DNA from: Maea johnstoni
Taxonomy: Eukaryota; Annelida; Polychaeta; Spionida; Magelonidae
Direction of reading: 5' to 3'
DNA length: 64,000 nucleotides
Assembly (NCBI GenBank): GCA_963942565.1
Contig: OZ012685.1
Coordinates: 57,885,917 to 57,949,916 of the forward strand
The notes beneath the pieces were generated by a model. That model saw only the letters and a program-made list of their open reading frames with translations, was not told the DNA's origin and did not search any database. Made by a program: the position numbers and the translations under genes. Shown one piece after another: positions 1 to 9,989 of the stretch (its first letter is position 1; every line of letters starts with the position of its first letter).

Positions 1-239
1 TAAGTATTCCGACTTATTTGTATTACTTTTATTTGGTGATGCCTATGTGGATTGACTGTTCGATAGATAAAAAGATGGTTCAATAGATAGATGGTTTGAT
101 AGATAAATGGTTCAATAGAAAGATAGAGCGTACGATAGATTATTTTCAAAATTTGCTTTTGTCAGGGGGCGGTCATCAAAAAATGTCAGGCTTTGAAGGC
201 TGCTGCTGGCCTGAATGGGTTTATGTTTACGTCCATTAT

Positions 240-376
240 TGTTTTTTCTTAAATTATTATTCTTTCAAGATTATTATAATTATATTCATTATTATTATTA
301 TAATTAAATTCATTATTATTAGAGTCATTATTATTATTCTTTATATTATTATAATTTTCATCATCATTATTGTGTA
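240..376. repeat. (ATT)n-rich block (in every unit)
   Basis: Imperfect ATT/ATA run of about 135 bp just upstream of candidate exon A. Translations across it give isoleucine-rich nonsense, which I do not treat as coding. Confidence 0.9.
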
Positions 377-423
377 GTTTTTTCAATCATTTATTGTTAC
401 TGATAATCTTCTTTTGGTGTCAT

Positions 424-630
424 TGAAGACGGAAGAAAGGAAGGAATTCTTCACAGCCATGTTTGGCGCGTGCTTTATTGCCACAGCCTACACAGTGATC
501 TCCTGTCTTCACCATAACAGACGGTCCCGGAAAAGCAATGTCATCTTTAAAAGATGTTATGGTACTACCTTGCTCCTCATCTGACTCAACACCATCATCT
601 TCAGAGAGCCTACTGAAAGCAGCTTAACCC
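424..630 (+). pseudogene. Candidate exon A, reference copy (stop-bearing version)
   Basis: A segment that looks like a coding exon in unit 1, recurring at the same offset in all 14 units. It follows a pyrimidine-rich tract and ...ttgaag, begins at codon ACG, and is followed by GTGAGG. The frame encodes two hydrophobic stretches (FFTAMFGACFIATAYTVISCL and LLLIGLNTIIF) separated by a basic loop, as expected for a membrane-protein fragment. In this unit codon TGA at 582-584 interrupts the frame; the same is true in units 2, 3, 4, 7, 8, 10, 11 and 12. No protein family was recognised. A further strong donor-like GTAAGT lies downstream (near 674). The exon reading is inference; the frame and splice-like motifs are seen. 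Confidence 0.4.
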
Positions 631-1046
631 GTCGGTGAGGTGCCCATCATCAGTCCCTGCACTCAAGAACATGGGTAAGTTTACATTTAAATTCATGATC
701 TTTAAACCATGATTTGTCCACATCTTAGTCATGGTAAATAAAAGTTACTTAGTGCATTATTCAATTAATCTACTAGAAATACTGGTCTTTTCAATCAGTT
801 ATGTTATGTAATTTAATCAGGTGATAAAGACCTTAATCAGAGCCATGTCACCCTACAACATATGTGGTACATACTCCCAAAGTCACACCATGAAGGTTGT
901 CATTATTAGTAAATACCATTACAGATTACATTGCAATTTTTTGATTTCCTGGGCTGTTTGAGTAATTGTTGGTGGGTATTATAACCCCATGTTATACCTA
1001 AATATTCCATACATTTCCCATCTATTAATTTTCTACCATTTTCTAC

Positions 1047-1136
1047 CACCACAATGGTGCCTGTGCATAGACTAGTATTACGTATTCCGACTTATTTGTA
1101 TTACTTTTATTTTGGTGATACCTATATGTATTGACT
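1047..1136 (+). repeat. Internal direct duplication, proximal copy
   Basis: About 90 bp beginning caccacaatggtgcc and ending ttgact. It matches 3300-3388 with roughly six differences and one T indel. Each unit therefore contains the block twice, dividing the unit into about 1078 bp and 2253 bp. The distal copy overlaps the end of the cysteine-rich ORF and the start of the next unit. Confidence 0.95.
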
Positions 1137-1165
1137 TTGTTTATCATTTGATGTGTATTTTCCAG

Positions 1166-1228
1166 GTTGTATTATCTGTTCAAGGAGGAGATAATGACTT
1201 TGCAGGATTCACCGCCCCAAAGTGGTGA
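1166..1228 (+). other. Candidate short exon B (20 codons plus stop)
   Basis: A good acceptor-like sequence (atgtgtattttccag, AG at 1164-1165) is followed by an open frame of 20 codons ending FTAPKW and TGA. In unit 13 the stop is TAA instead of TGA, so a stop is kept. The same acceptor and frame occur in every unit. No donor was seen downstream, so it would be a terminal exon. It may equally be chance: 20 codons is short. Confidence 0.25.
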
Positions 1229-1287
1229 ATGCTGCCTATCATATACAATCCTACAGCACTGTTGAATAATTAATTATCATTATTACT

Positions 1288-1474
1288 AGCTGGTTTGATA
1301 AGTAGATAGCTGGTTTGATACATAGATAGCTGGTTCAATATATAGCTTAATGATTTGATAGATAGCTGGTTTGATACATATAGATAGCTGGTTTGATAGA
1401 TAGCTGGTTCGAACGATAGATAGATGGTTCAATAGCTAGATGGTTTGAAAGATAGATAGTTTGATGGATAGATA
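1288..1474. repeat. GATA-type minisatellite, block 1 (in every unit)
   Basis: Degenerate repeats of gatagatagctggtttgata with ttcaata variants. They flank the SINE-like segment on its left. Confidence 0.9.
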
Positions 1475-1797
1475 GCACCCCGCAAGGGGCACACCTACTG
1501 TGTGCAATAGGAGTTGGCACCTCCCGGGCAACCCTACGCCAGCGTGGCACCCTGCTCGCCTTATAAAAAAATGGGGATGTGTGGATCTGTCTATGGATAC
1601 CATGCATCTAAAAGATCCCTTGGTCATCTTTGGATATGAAGGCTCTGCTCTTTCTCTTCCGCTTTTTCTTCTTTCACATGCTTTGCCATTGTTCTTCAAC
1701 AATGGCAAACAACCACTTTACGAAAAAAACAACAATTAATGGCACTAAATAGCCTAATGTGCTGATGTGCCTTTAAGCCCTCATTCATTCATTCATT
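1475..1797 (+). mobile_element. SINE-like segment with (ATTC)n tail (in every unit)
   Basis: A GC-richer ~320 bp segment embedded in GATA repeats. It starts gcaccccgcaaggggc (a CCCC/GGGG stem with a GCAA loop), contains a perfect 12 bp stem with a 4 nt loop at 1682-1709, and ends in four ATTC repeats (1781-1797). A short tetranucleotide tail is typical of CR1/L2-type LINEs and SINEs that use their machinery (established). No A/B box was convincingly found, so the class is inference. A diverged second copy of its head follows at about 2112-2185. Confidence 0.45.
1682..1709. other. Perfect 12 bp hairpin inside the SINE-like segment
   Basis: tttgccattgtt is followed by cttc and then aacaatggcaaa, an exact inverted repeat with a tetranucleotide loop. 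It is retained in all 13 complete units. Confidence 0.85.
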
Positions 1798-1996
1798 GGA
1801 TAGATAGCTGGTTCAATACATAGATATAGCTGATTTATTTGATAGATAGATAGCTGGTTTGATAGATAGAAAGATGGTTCAATAGATAGATGGTTAAATA
1901 GATATATAGATGGTTTGATAGATAGCTGGTTCAATATATAGATAGATAGATGGTTTGATAGATAGATAGATAGATGCTTTGATAGATAGATAGATG
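1798..1996. repeat. GATA-type minisatellite, block 2 (in every unit)
   Basis: Repeats of gatagatagatggtttgata with tgctttgata and ttcaata variants. Copy number here accounts for part of the unit length differences (for example unit 2 versus unit 1). Confidence 0.9.
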
Positions 1997-2111
1997 GTTT
2001 TGAGGGTTTATTTTGGTGTCTACATTTGCTGATATTTATGGTTATATAAATGGTTCCAATATAATGATATTAATTAAAGAATAAGTATGTAATACTATGT
2101 AATACTCAATT

Positions 2112-2185
2112 GAATCAAACCCGGCAATGGGCACACATACTTTATGGTTTGATTTAGGAGTTGGCACCTGCTGGAGAATGCTAAG
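2112..2185 (+). mobile_element. Diverged head of the SINE-like segment
   Basis: The words cccggcaatgggcacac and aggagttggcacct parallel ccccgcaaggggcacac and aggagttggcacct at 1478-1530 in the same order and spacing class. The copy then diverges and has no ATTC tail. It suggests that a family member inserted twice, or was duplicated, before the array formed. Confidence 0.5.
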
Positions 2186-2199
2186 CTATCTCTAATTAA

Positions 2200-2450
2200 T
2201 ACATCTATTAAGAAGGTTGTGTGCTTTCTATTTTGAAGGGTTGTGTTTACTACTGAGCATTGGACCTTTGCTAATTCAGAAACTGTATACTGCTTCAGTT
2301 TGCAGTGCAAATAATTTCCCTTAACAGCCCTGCTGGAGAGTATTTGTGCTACTTTAAATTTGCGCATTCAAGCACTCAAACTATATATCTATTAGTGCAA
2401 AAAGTAAGATGGCTATCAATAACGAAAACACATTTATTCATATGTATATT
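2200..2450. other. Non-repetitive part of the unit, no gene recognised
   Basis: Moderately complex sequence in every unit. A minus-strand frame of 90 codons covers it (2095-2367), but the changes seen between copies are amino-acid changing and no family is recognisable, so I do not call a gene. Confidence 0.5.
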
Positions 2451-2456
2451 TATCTA

Positions 2457-2605
2457 TAAGTAAACACACACATATTTGCATACATACTTAGAAACATACA
2501 TACACACATACATACATATATATATATGTATATATATATATATGTATAATTTGTGTGTGTCCAAGTGCGCACGCCCACACAGATAGAAAGATAGATAGAA
2601 ATACT
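2457..2605. repeat. CATA / TA / GATA compound microsatellite (in every unit)
   Basis: acatacatac runs, then alternating tatata, then gtgtgtgtcc and gatagaaagatagat. TA number differs between units (expanded in units 7, 9, 11 and 12), which explains much of the period variation. Tyr/Ile-rich translations are artefacts. Confidence 0.95.
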
Positions 2606-3230
2606 GACTGACAAACAGACATGTAGATAGATGTTAGGTATTGATAGATAAACATAGAGATAAATACATGTTTCCATTATTGATAGGTTTGTCTTACTTA
2701 TAGTACTGATGATATATTCTATGACATACTGAAGGACATGCACATGGCCTTTTTTGCGACTCCGGTAAATTAAGTTCCCTTTGCCAATAAGATGAGCCAA
2801 GCAACCAGTCATTGCTTGAAATATATTTACCAGCCTTCTGTAGAAGTAGGATAAATAGTTTTATTTACCCTCCCTCTAGAGTGGTCAGGCTAAATAGTTT
2901 GATCTTCTCTACCCCCAAAATGTTTGAGAAAATAAAAAGCTTTTGATTTGCTTTTTCACACTTGGTCCATCGTACCCAGTAGACATTCGTGAATAACTGG
3001 TTCATGCCTTTGCTAACTTTATAAAGTTGTACATACAGTTCCTTGGTACGTAGGCTAAAATGCAACATGTTATAACCAAAGCATACCAAAAACACCATTT
3101 TAAGTAAGGGCATACTAAATTAACCCTTTTGTGATATTAGAAGTTAATAAGTATGAATGCTCTTAAGTTCAGTATCTATTTCATTTCATGATTAATATAT
3201 GTGAAACAATCCATTTATTTTTGTCTTATT
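2606..3230. other. Distal intronic-looking part of the unit
   Basis: No repeat or gene recognised. A minus-strand frame of 82 codons (2865-3113) is kept in all 13 complete units with one Leu/Phe difference in units 9-11, but near-identity of the copies makes that uninformative. The right end is pyrimidine-rich (tttatttttgtcttattttag) and leads into the cysteine-rich ORF. Confidence 0.5.
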
Positions 3231-3234
3231 TTAG

Positions 3235-3328
3235 ATACTGTAGAATAGGCAAAGTTTGTGAGTGCGATTATTTATATTTACATCCTTGTTGGACCTGCAC
3301 ACCACAATGGTGCCCGTGCATAGACTAG
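3235..3328 (+). other. Cysteine-rich short ORF / candidate terminal exon C
   Basis: Immediately after a strong acceptor-like tract (ttgtcttattttag, AG at 3233-3234) lie 30 codons with seven cysteines spaced C-x5-C-x-C-x7-C-x2-C-x4-C-x-C, ending PCID and TAG. Such density is unusual in AT-rich DNA. The segment occurs in every unit, and its last ten codons lie in the 90 bp block that is duplicated inside the unit. A secreted or metal-binding tail is possible, but no family is recognised. Expression is unproven. Confidence 0.3.
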
Positions 3329-3388
3329 TATTAAGTATTCCGACTTATTTGTATTACTTTTATTTGGTGATGCCTATGTGGATTGACT
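3300..3388 (+). repeat. Internal direct duplication, distal copy (spans the unit 1/2 boundary)
   Basis: Partner of 1047-1136. Its first 29 bp encode the C-terminal residues QWCPCID plus stop of the cysteine-rich ORF; the proximal copy would encode QWCLCID plus stop in the same register. Confidence 0.95.
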
Positions 3389-6300
3389 GTTCGATAGATA
3401 AAAAGATGGTTCAATAGATAGATGGTTTGATAGATAAATGGTTCAATAGAAAGATAGAGCGTACGATAGATTATTTTCAAAATTTGCTTTTGTCAGGGGG
3501 CGGTCATCAAAAAATGTCAGGCTTTGAAGGCTGCTGCTGGCCTGAATGGGTTTATGTTTACGTCCATTATTGTTTTTTCTTAAATTATTATTCTTTCAAG
3601 ATTATTATAATTATATTCATTATTATTATTATAATTAAATTCATTATTATTAGAGTCATTATTATTATTCTTTATATTATTATAATTTTCATCATCATTA
3701 TTGTGTAGTTTTTTCAATCATTTATTGTTACTGATAATCTTCTTTTGGTGTCATTGAAGACGGAAGAAAGGAAGGAATTCTTCACAGCCATGTTTGGCGC
3801 GTGCTTTATTGCCACAGCCTACACAGTGATCTCCTGTCTTCACCATAACAGACGGTCCCGGAAAAGCAATGTCATCTTTAAAAGATGTTATGGTACTACC
3901 TTGCTCCTCATCTGACTCAACACCATCATCTTCAGAGAGCCTACTGAAAGCAGCTTAACCCGTCGGTGAGGTGCCCATCATCAGTCCCTGCACTCAAGAA
4001 CATGGGTAAGTTTACATTTAAATTCATGATCTTTAAACCATGATTTGTCCACATCTTAGTCATGGTAAATAAAAGTTACTTAGTGCATTATTCAATTAAT
4101 CTACTAGAAATACTGGTCTTTTCAATCAGTTATGTTATGTAATTTAATCAGGTGATAAAGACCTTAATCAGAGCCATGTCACCCTACAACATATGTGGTA
4201 CATACTCCCAAAGTCACACCATGAAGGTTGTCATTATTAGTAAATACCATTACAGATTACATTGCAATTTTTTGATTTCCTGGGCTGTTTGAGTAATTGT
4301 TGGTGGGTATTATAACCCCATGTTATACCTAAATATTCCATACATTTCCCATCTATTAATTTTCTACCATTTTCTACCACCACAATGGTGCCTGTGCATA
4401 GACTAGTATTACGTATTCCGACTTATTTGTATTACTTTTATTTTGGTGATACCTATATGTATTGACTTTGTTTATCATTTGATGTGTATTTTCCAGGTTG
4501 TATTATCTGTTCAAGGAGGAGATAATGACTTTGCAGGATTCACCGCCCCAAAGTGGTGAATGCTGCCTATCATATACAATCCTACAGCACTGTTGAATAA
4601 TTAATTATCATTATTACTAGCTGGTTTGATAAGTAGATAGCTGGTTTGATACATAGATAGCTGGTTCAATATATAGCTTAATGATTTGATAGATAGCTGG
4701 TTTGATACATATAGATAGCTGGTTTGATAGATAGCTGGTTCGAACGATAGATAGATGGTTCAATAGCTAGATGGTTTGAAAGATAGATAGTTTGATGGAT
4801 AGATAGCACCCCGCAAGGGGCACACCTACTGTGTGCAATAGGAGTTGGCACCTCCCGGGCAACCCTACGCCAGCGTGGCACCCTGCTCGCCTTATAAAAA
4901 AATGGGGATGTGTGGATCTGTCTATGGATACCATGCATCTAAAAGATCCCTTGGTCATCTTTGGATATGAAGGCTCTGCTCTTTCTCTTCCGCTTTTTCT
5001 TCTTTCACATGCTTTGCCATTGTTCTTCAACAATGGCAAACAACCACTTTACGAAAAAAACAACAATTAATGGCACTAAATAGCCTAATGTGCTGATGTG
5101 CCTTTAAGCCCTCATTCATTCATTCATTGGATAGATAGCTGGTTCAATACATAGATATAGCTGATTTATTTGATAGATAGATAGCTGGTTTGATAGATAG
5201 AAAGATGGTTCAATAGATAGATGGTTAAATAGATATATAGATGGTTTGATAGATAGCTGGTTCAATATATAGATAGATAGATGCTTTGATAGATAGATAG
5301 ATGCTTTGATAGATAGATAGATGGTTTTGAGGGTTTATTTTGGTGTCTACATTTGCTGATATTTATGGTTATATAAATGGTTCCAATATAATGATATTAA
5401 TTAAAGAATAAGTATGTAATACTATGTAATACTCAATTGAATCAAACCCGGCAATGGGCACACATACTTTATGGTTTGATTTAGGAGTTGGCACCTGCTG
5501 GAGAATGCTAAGCTATCTCTAATTAATACATCTATTAAGAAGGTTGTGTGCTTTCTATTTTGAAGGGTTGTGTTTACTACTGAGCATTGGACCTTTGCTA
5601 ATTCAGAAACTGTATACTGCTTCAGTTTGCAGTGCAAATAATTTCCCTTAACAGCCCTGCTGGAGAGTATTTGTGCTACTTTAAATTTGCGCATTCAAGC
5701 ACTCAAACTATATATCTATTAGTGCAAAAAGTAAGATGGCTATCAATAACGAAAACACATTTATTCATATGTATATTTATCTATAAGTAAACACACACAT
5801 ATTTGCATACATACTTAGAAACATACATACACACATACATACATATATATATATGTATATATATATATATGTATAATTTGTGTGTGTCCAAGTGCGCACG
5901 CCCACACAGATAGAAAGATAGATAGAAATACTGACTGACAAACAGACATGTAGATAGATGTTAGGTATTGATAGATAAACATAGAGATAAATACATGTTT
6001 CCATTATTGATAGGTTTGTCTTACTTATAGTACTGATGATATATTCTATGACATACTGAAGGACATGCACATGGCCTTTTTTGCGACTCCGGTAAATTAA
6101 GTTCCCTTTGCCAATAAGATGAGCCAAGCAACCAGTCATTGCTTGAAATATATTTACCAGCCTTCTGTAGAAGTAGGATAAATAGTTTTATTTACCCTCC
6201 CTCTAGAGTGGTCAGGCTAAATAGTTTGATCTTCTCTACCCCCAAAATGTTTGAGAAAATAAAAAGCTTTTGATTTGCTTTTTCACACTTGGTCCATCGT

Positions 6301-6658
6301 ACCCAGTAGACATTCGTGAATAACTGGTTCATGCCTTTGCTAACTTTATAAAGTTGTACATACAGTTCCTTGGTACGTAGGCTAAAATGCAACATGTTAT
6401 AACCAAAGCATACCAAAAACACCATTTTAAGTAAGGGCATACTAAATTAACCCTTTTGTGATATTAGAAGTTAATAAGTATGAATGCTCTTAAGTTCAGT
6501 ATCTATTTCATTTCATGATTAATATATGTGAAACAATCCATTTATTTTTGTCTTATTTTAGATACTGTAGAATAGGCAAAGTTTGTGAGTGCGATTATTT
6601 ATATTTACATCCTTGTTGGACCTGCACACCACAATGGTGCCCGTGCATAGACTAGTAT
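3332..6658 (+). repeat. Array unit 2
   Basis: Unit of 3327 bp. Exon A has TGA and CGTCGGTGAGG. The second GATA block is shortened and carries gatgctttgat twice in succession around 5280-5310, where unit 1 has gatggtttgat first. Left-hand subfamily. Confidence 0.95.
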
Positions 6659-9600
6659 TAAGTATTCCGACTTATTTGTATTACTTTTATTTGGTGATGC
6701 CTATGTGGATTGACTGTTCGATAGATAAAAAGATGGTTCAATAGATAGATGGTTTGATAGATAAATGGTTCAATAGAAAGATAGAGCGTACGATAGATTA
6801 TTTTCAAAATTTGCTTTTGTCAGGGGGCGGTCATCAAAAAATGTCAGGCTTTGAAGGCTGCTGCTGGCCTGAATGGGTTTATGTTTACGTCCATTATTGT
6901 TTTTTCTTAAATTATTATTCTTTCAAGATTATTATAATTATATTCATTATTATTATTATAATTAAATTCATTATTATTAGAGTCATTATTATTATTCTTT
7001 ATATTATTATAATTTTCATCATCATTATTGTGTAGTTTTTTCAATCATTTATTGTTACTGATAATCTTCTTTTGGTGTCATTGAAGATGGAAGAAAGGAA
7101 GGAATTCTTCACAGCCATGTTTGGCGCGTGCTTTATTGCCACAGCCTACACAGTGATCTCCTGTCTTCACCATAACAGACGGTCCCGGAAAAGCAATGTC
7201 ATCTTTAAAAGATGTTATGGTACTACCTTGCTCCTCATCTGACTCAACACCATCATCTTCAGAGAGCCTACTGAAAGCAGCTTAACCCGTCGGTGAGGTG
7301 CCCATCATCAGTCCCTGCACTCAAGAACATGGGTAAGTTTACATTTAAATTCATGATCTTTAAACCATGATTTGTCCACATCTTAGTCATGGTAAATAAA
7401 AGTTACTTAGTGCATTATTCAATTAATCTACTAGAAATACTGGTCTTTTCAATCAGTTATGTTATGTAATTTAATCAGGTGATAAAGACCTTAATCAGAG
7501 CCATGTCACCCTACAACATATGTGGTACATACTCCCAAAGTCACACCATGAAGGTTGTCATTATTAGTAAATACCATTACAGATTACATTGCAATTTTTT
7601 GATTTCCTGGGCTGTTTGAGTAATTGTTGGTGGGTATTATAACCCCATGTTATACCTAAATATTCCATACATTTCCCATCTATTAATTTTCTACCATTTT
7701 CTACCACCACAATGGTGCCTGTGCATAGACTAGTATTACGTATTCCGACTTATTTGTATTACTTTTATTTTGGTGATACCTATATGTATTGACTTTGTTT
7801 ATCATTTGATGTGTATTTTCCAGGTTGTATTATCTGTTCAAGGAGGAGATAATGACTTTGCAGGATTCACCGCCCCAAAGTGGTGAATGCTGCCTATCAT
7901 ATACAATCCTACAGCACTGTTGAATAATTAATTATCATTATTACTAGCTGGTTTGATAAGTAGATAGCTGGTTTGATACATAGATAGCTGGTTCAATATA
8001 TAGCTTAATGATTTGATAGATAGCTGGTTTGATACATATAGATAGCTGGTTTGATAGATAGCTGGTTCGAACGATAGATAGATGGTTCAATAGCTAGATG
8101 GTTTGAAAGATAGATAGTTTGATGGATAGATAGCACCCCGCAAGGGGCACACCTACTGTGTGCAATAGGAGTTGGCACCTCCCGGGCAACCCTACGCCAG
8201 CGTGGCACCCTGCTCGCCTTATAAAAAAATGGGGATGTGTGGATCTGTCTATGGATACCATGCATCTAAAAGATCCCTTGGTCATCTTTGGATATGAAGG
8301 CTCTGCTCTTTCTCTTCCGCTTTTTCTTCTTTCACATGCTTTGCCATTGTTCTTCAACAATGGCAAACAACCACTTTACGAAAAAAACAACAATTAATGG
8401 CACTAAATAGCCTAATGTGCTGATGTGCCTTTAAGCCCTCATTCATTCATTCATTGGATAGATAGCTGGTTCAATACATAGATATAGCTGATTTATTTGA
8501 TAGATAGATAGCTGGTTTGATAGATAGAAAGATGGTTCAATAGATAGATGGTTAAATAGATATATAGATGGTTTGATAGATAGCTGGTTCAATATATAGA
8601 TAGATAGATGGTTTGATAGATAGATAGATAGATGCTTTGATAGATAGATAGATGGTTTTGAGGGTTTATTTTGGTGTCTACATTTGCTGATATTTATGGT
8701 TATATAAATGGTTCCAATATAATGATATTAATTAAAGAATAAGTATGTAATACTATGTAATACTCAATTGAATCAAACCCGGCAATGGGCACACATACTT
8801 TATGGTTTGATTTAGGAGTTGGCACCTGCTGGAGAATGCTAAGCTATCTCTAATTAATACATCTATTAAGAAGGTTGTGTGCTTTCTATTTTGAAGGGTT
8901 GTGTTTACTACTGAGCATTGGACCTTTGCTAATTCAGAAACTGTATACTGCTTCAGTTTGCAGTGCAAATAATTTCCCTTAACAGCCCTGCTGGAGAGTA
9001 TTTGTGCTACTTTAAATTTGCGCATTCAAGCACTCAAACTATATATCTATTAGTGCAAAAAGTAAGATGGCTATCAATAACGAAAACACATTTATTCATA
9101 TGTATATTTATCTATAAGTAAACACACACATATTTGCATACATACTTAGAAACATACATACACACATACATACATATATATATATGTATATATATATATA
9201 TGTATAATTTGTGTGTGTCCAAGTGCGCACGCCCACACAGATAGAAAGATAGATAGAAATACTGACTGACAAACAGACATGTAGATAGATGTTAGGTATT
9301 GATAGATAAACATAGAGATAAATACATGTTTCCATTATTGATAGGTTTGTCTTACTTATAGTACTGATGATATATTCTATGACATACTGAAGGACATGCA
9401 CATGGCCTTTTTTGCGACTCCGGTAAATTAAGTTCCCTTTGCCAATAAGATGAGCCAAGCAACCAGTCATTGCTTGAAATATATTTACCAGCCTTCTGTA
9501 GAAGTAGGATAAATAGTTTTATTTACCCTCCCTCTAGAGTGGTCAGGCTAAATAGTTTGATCTTCTCTACCCCCAAAATGTTTGAGAAAATAAAAAGCTT

Positions 9601-9989
9601 TTGATTTGCTTTTTCACACTTGGTCCATCGTACCCAGTAGACATTCGTGAATAACTGGTTCATGCCTTTGCTAACTTTATAAAGTTGTACATACAGTTCC
9701 TTGGTACGTAGGCTAAAATGCAACATGTTATAACCAAAGCATACCAAAAACACCATTTTAAGTAAGGGCATACTAAATTAACCCTTTTGTGATATTAGAA
9801 GTTAATAAGTATGAATGCTCTTAAGTTCAGTATCTATTTCATTTCATGATTAATATATGTGAAACAATCCATTTATTTTTGTCTTATTTTAGATACTGTA
9901 GAATAGGCAAAGTTTGTGAGTGCGATTATTTATATTTACATCCTTGTTGGACCTGCACACCACAATGGTGCCCGTGCATAGACTAGTAT
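6659..9989 (+). repeat. Array unit 3
   Basis: Unit of 3331 bp. Exon A has TGA and CGTCGGTGAGG. It shares with unit 4 a private change, gaagatggaag in place of gaagacggaag (near 7086), at the start of candidate exon A. Left-hand subfamily. Confidence 0.95.

Larger units (their letters stand above)
1..3331 (+). repeat. Array unit 1
   Basis: Unit of 3331 bp. The diagnostic codon of exon A is TGA (582-584) and the candidate donor context is CGTCGGTGAGG. It belongs to the left-hand subfamily (cacacatac, atttccctt). Sub-features are annotated in this copy as the reference. Confidence 0.95.

Noticed and set aside
96-377. Plus-strand 93-codon frame in each unit
   Set aside because: Its second half is the translated (ATT)n tract; the start is in GATA repeats. 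No splice or family support.
1403-1415. ggttcgaacg as a tRNA-type B box
   Set aside because: It is one substitution variant of the surrounding ggttcaata GATA repeat, and no A box lies at the right distance.
1347-1739. Several overlapping 79-120 codon frames in the SINE-like segment
   Set aside because: They run on both strands through repeat DNA, and single-base A-run changes in units 11-13 fuse or truncate them.
2450-2812. Minus-strand frame of ~120 codons repeated in each unit
   Set aside because: Half of it is translated CATA/TA/GATA microsatellite (YIYIYI, VCMCVCM), and its length and frame change with repeat number between units.
3119-3128. ttaaccctttt as a TTAA MITE end
   Set aside because: No matching inverted end with TTAA was found within the unit.
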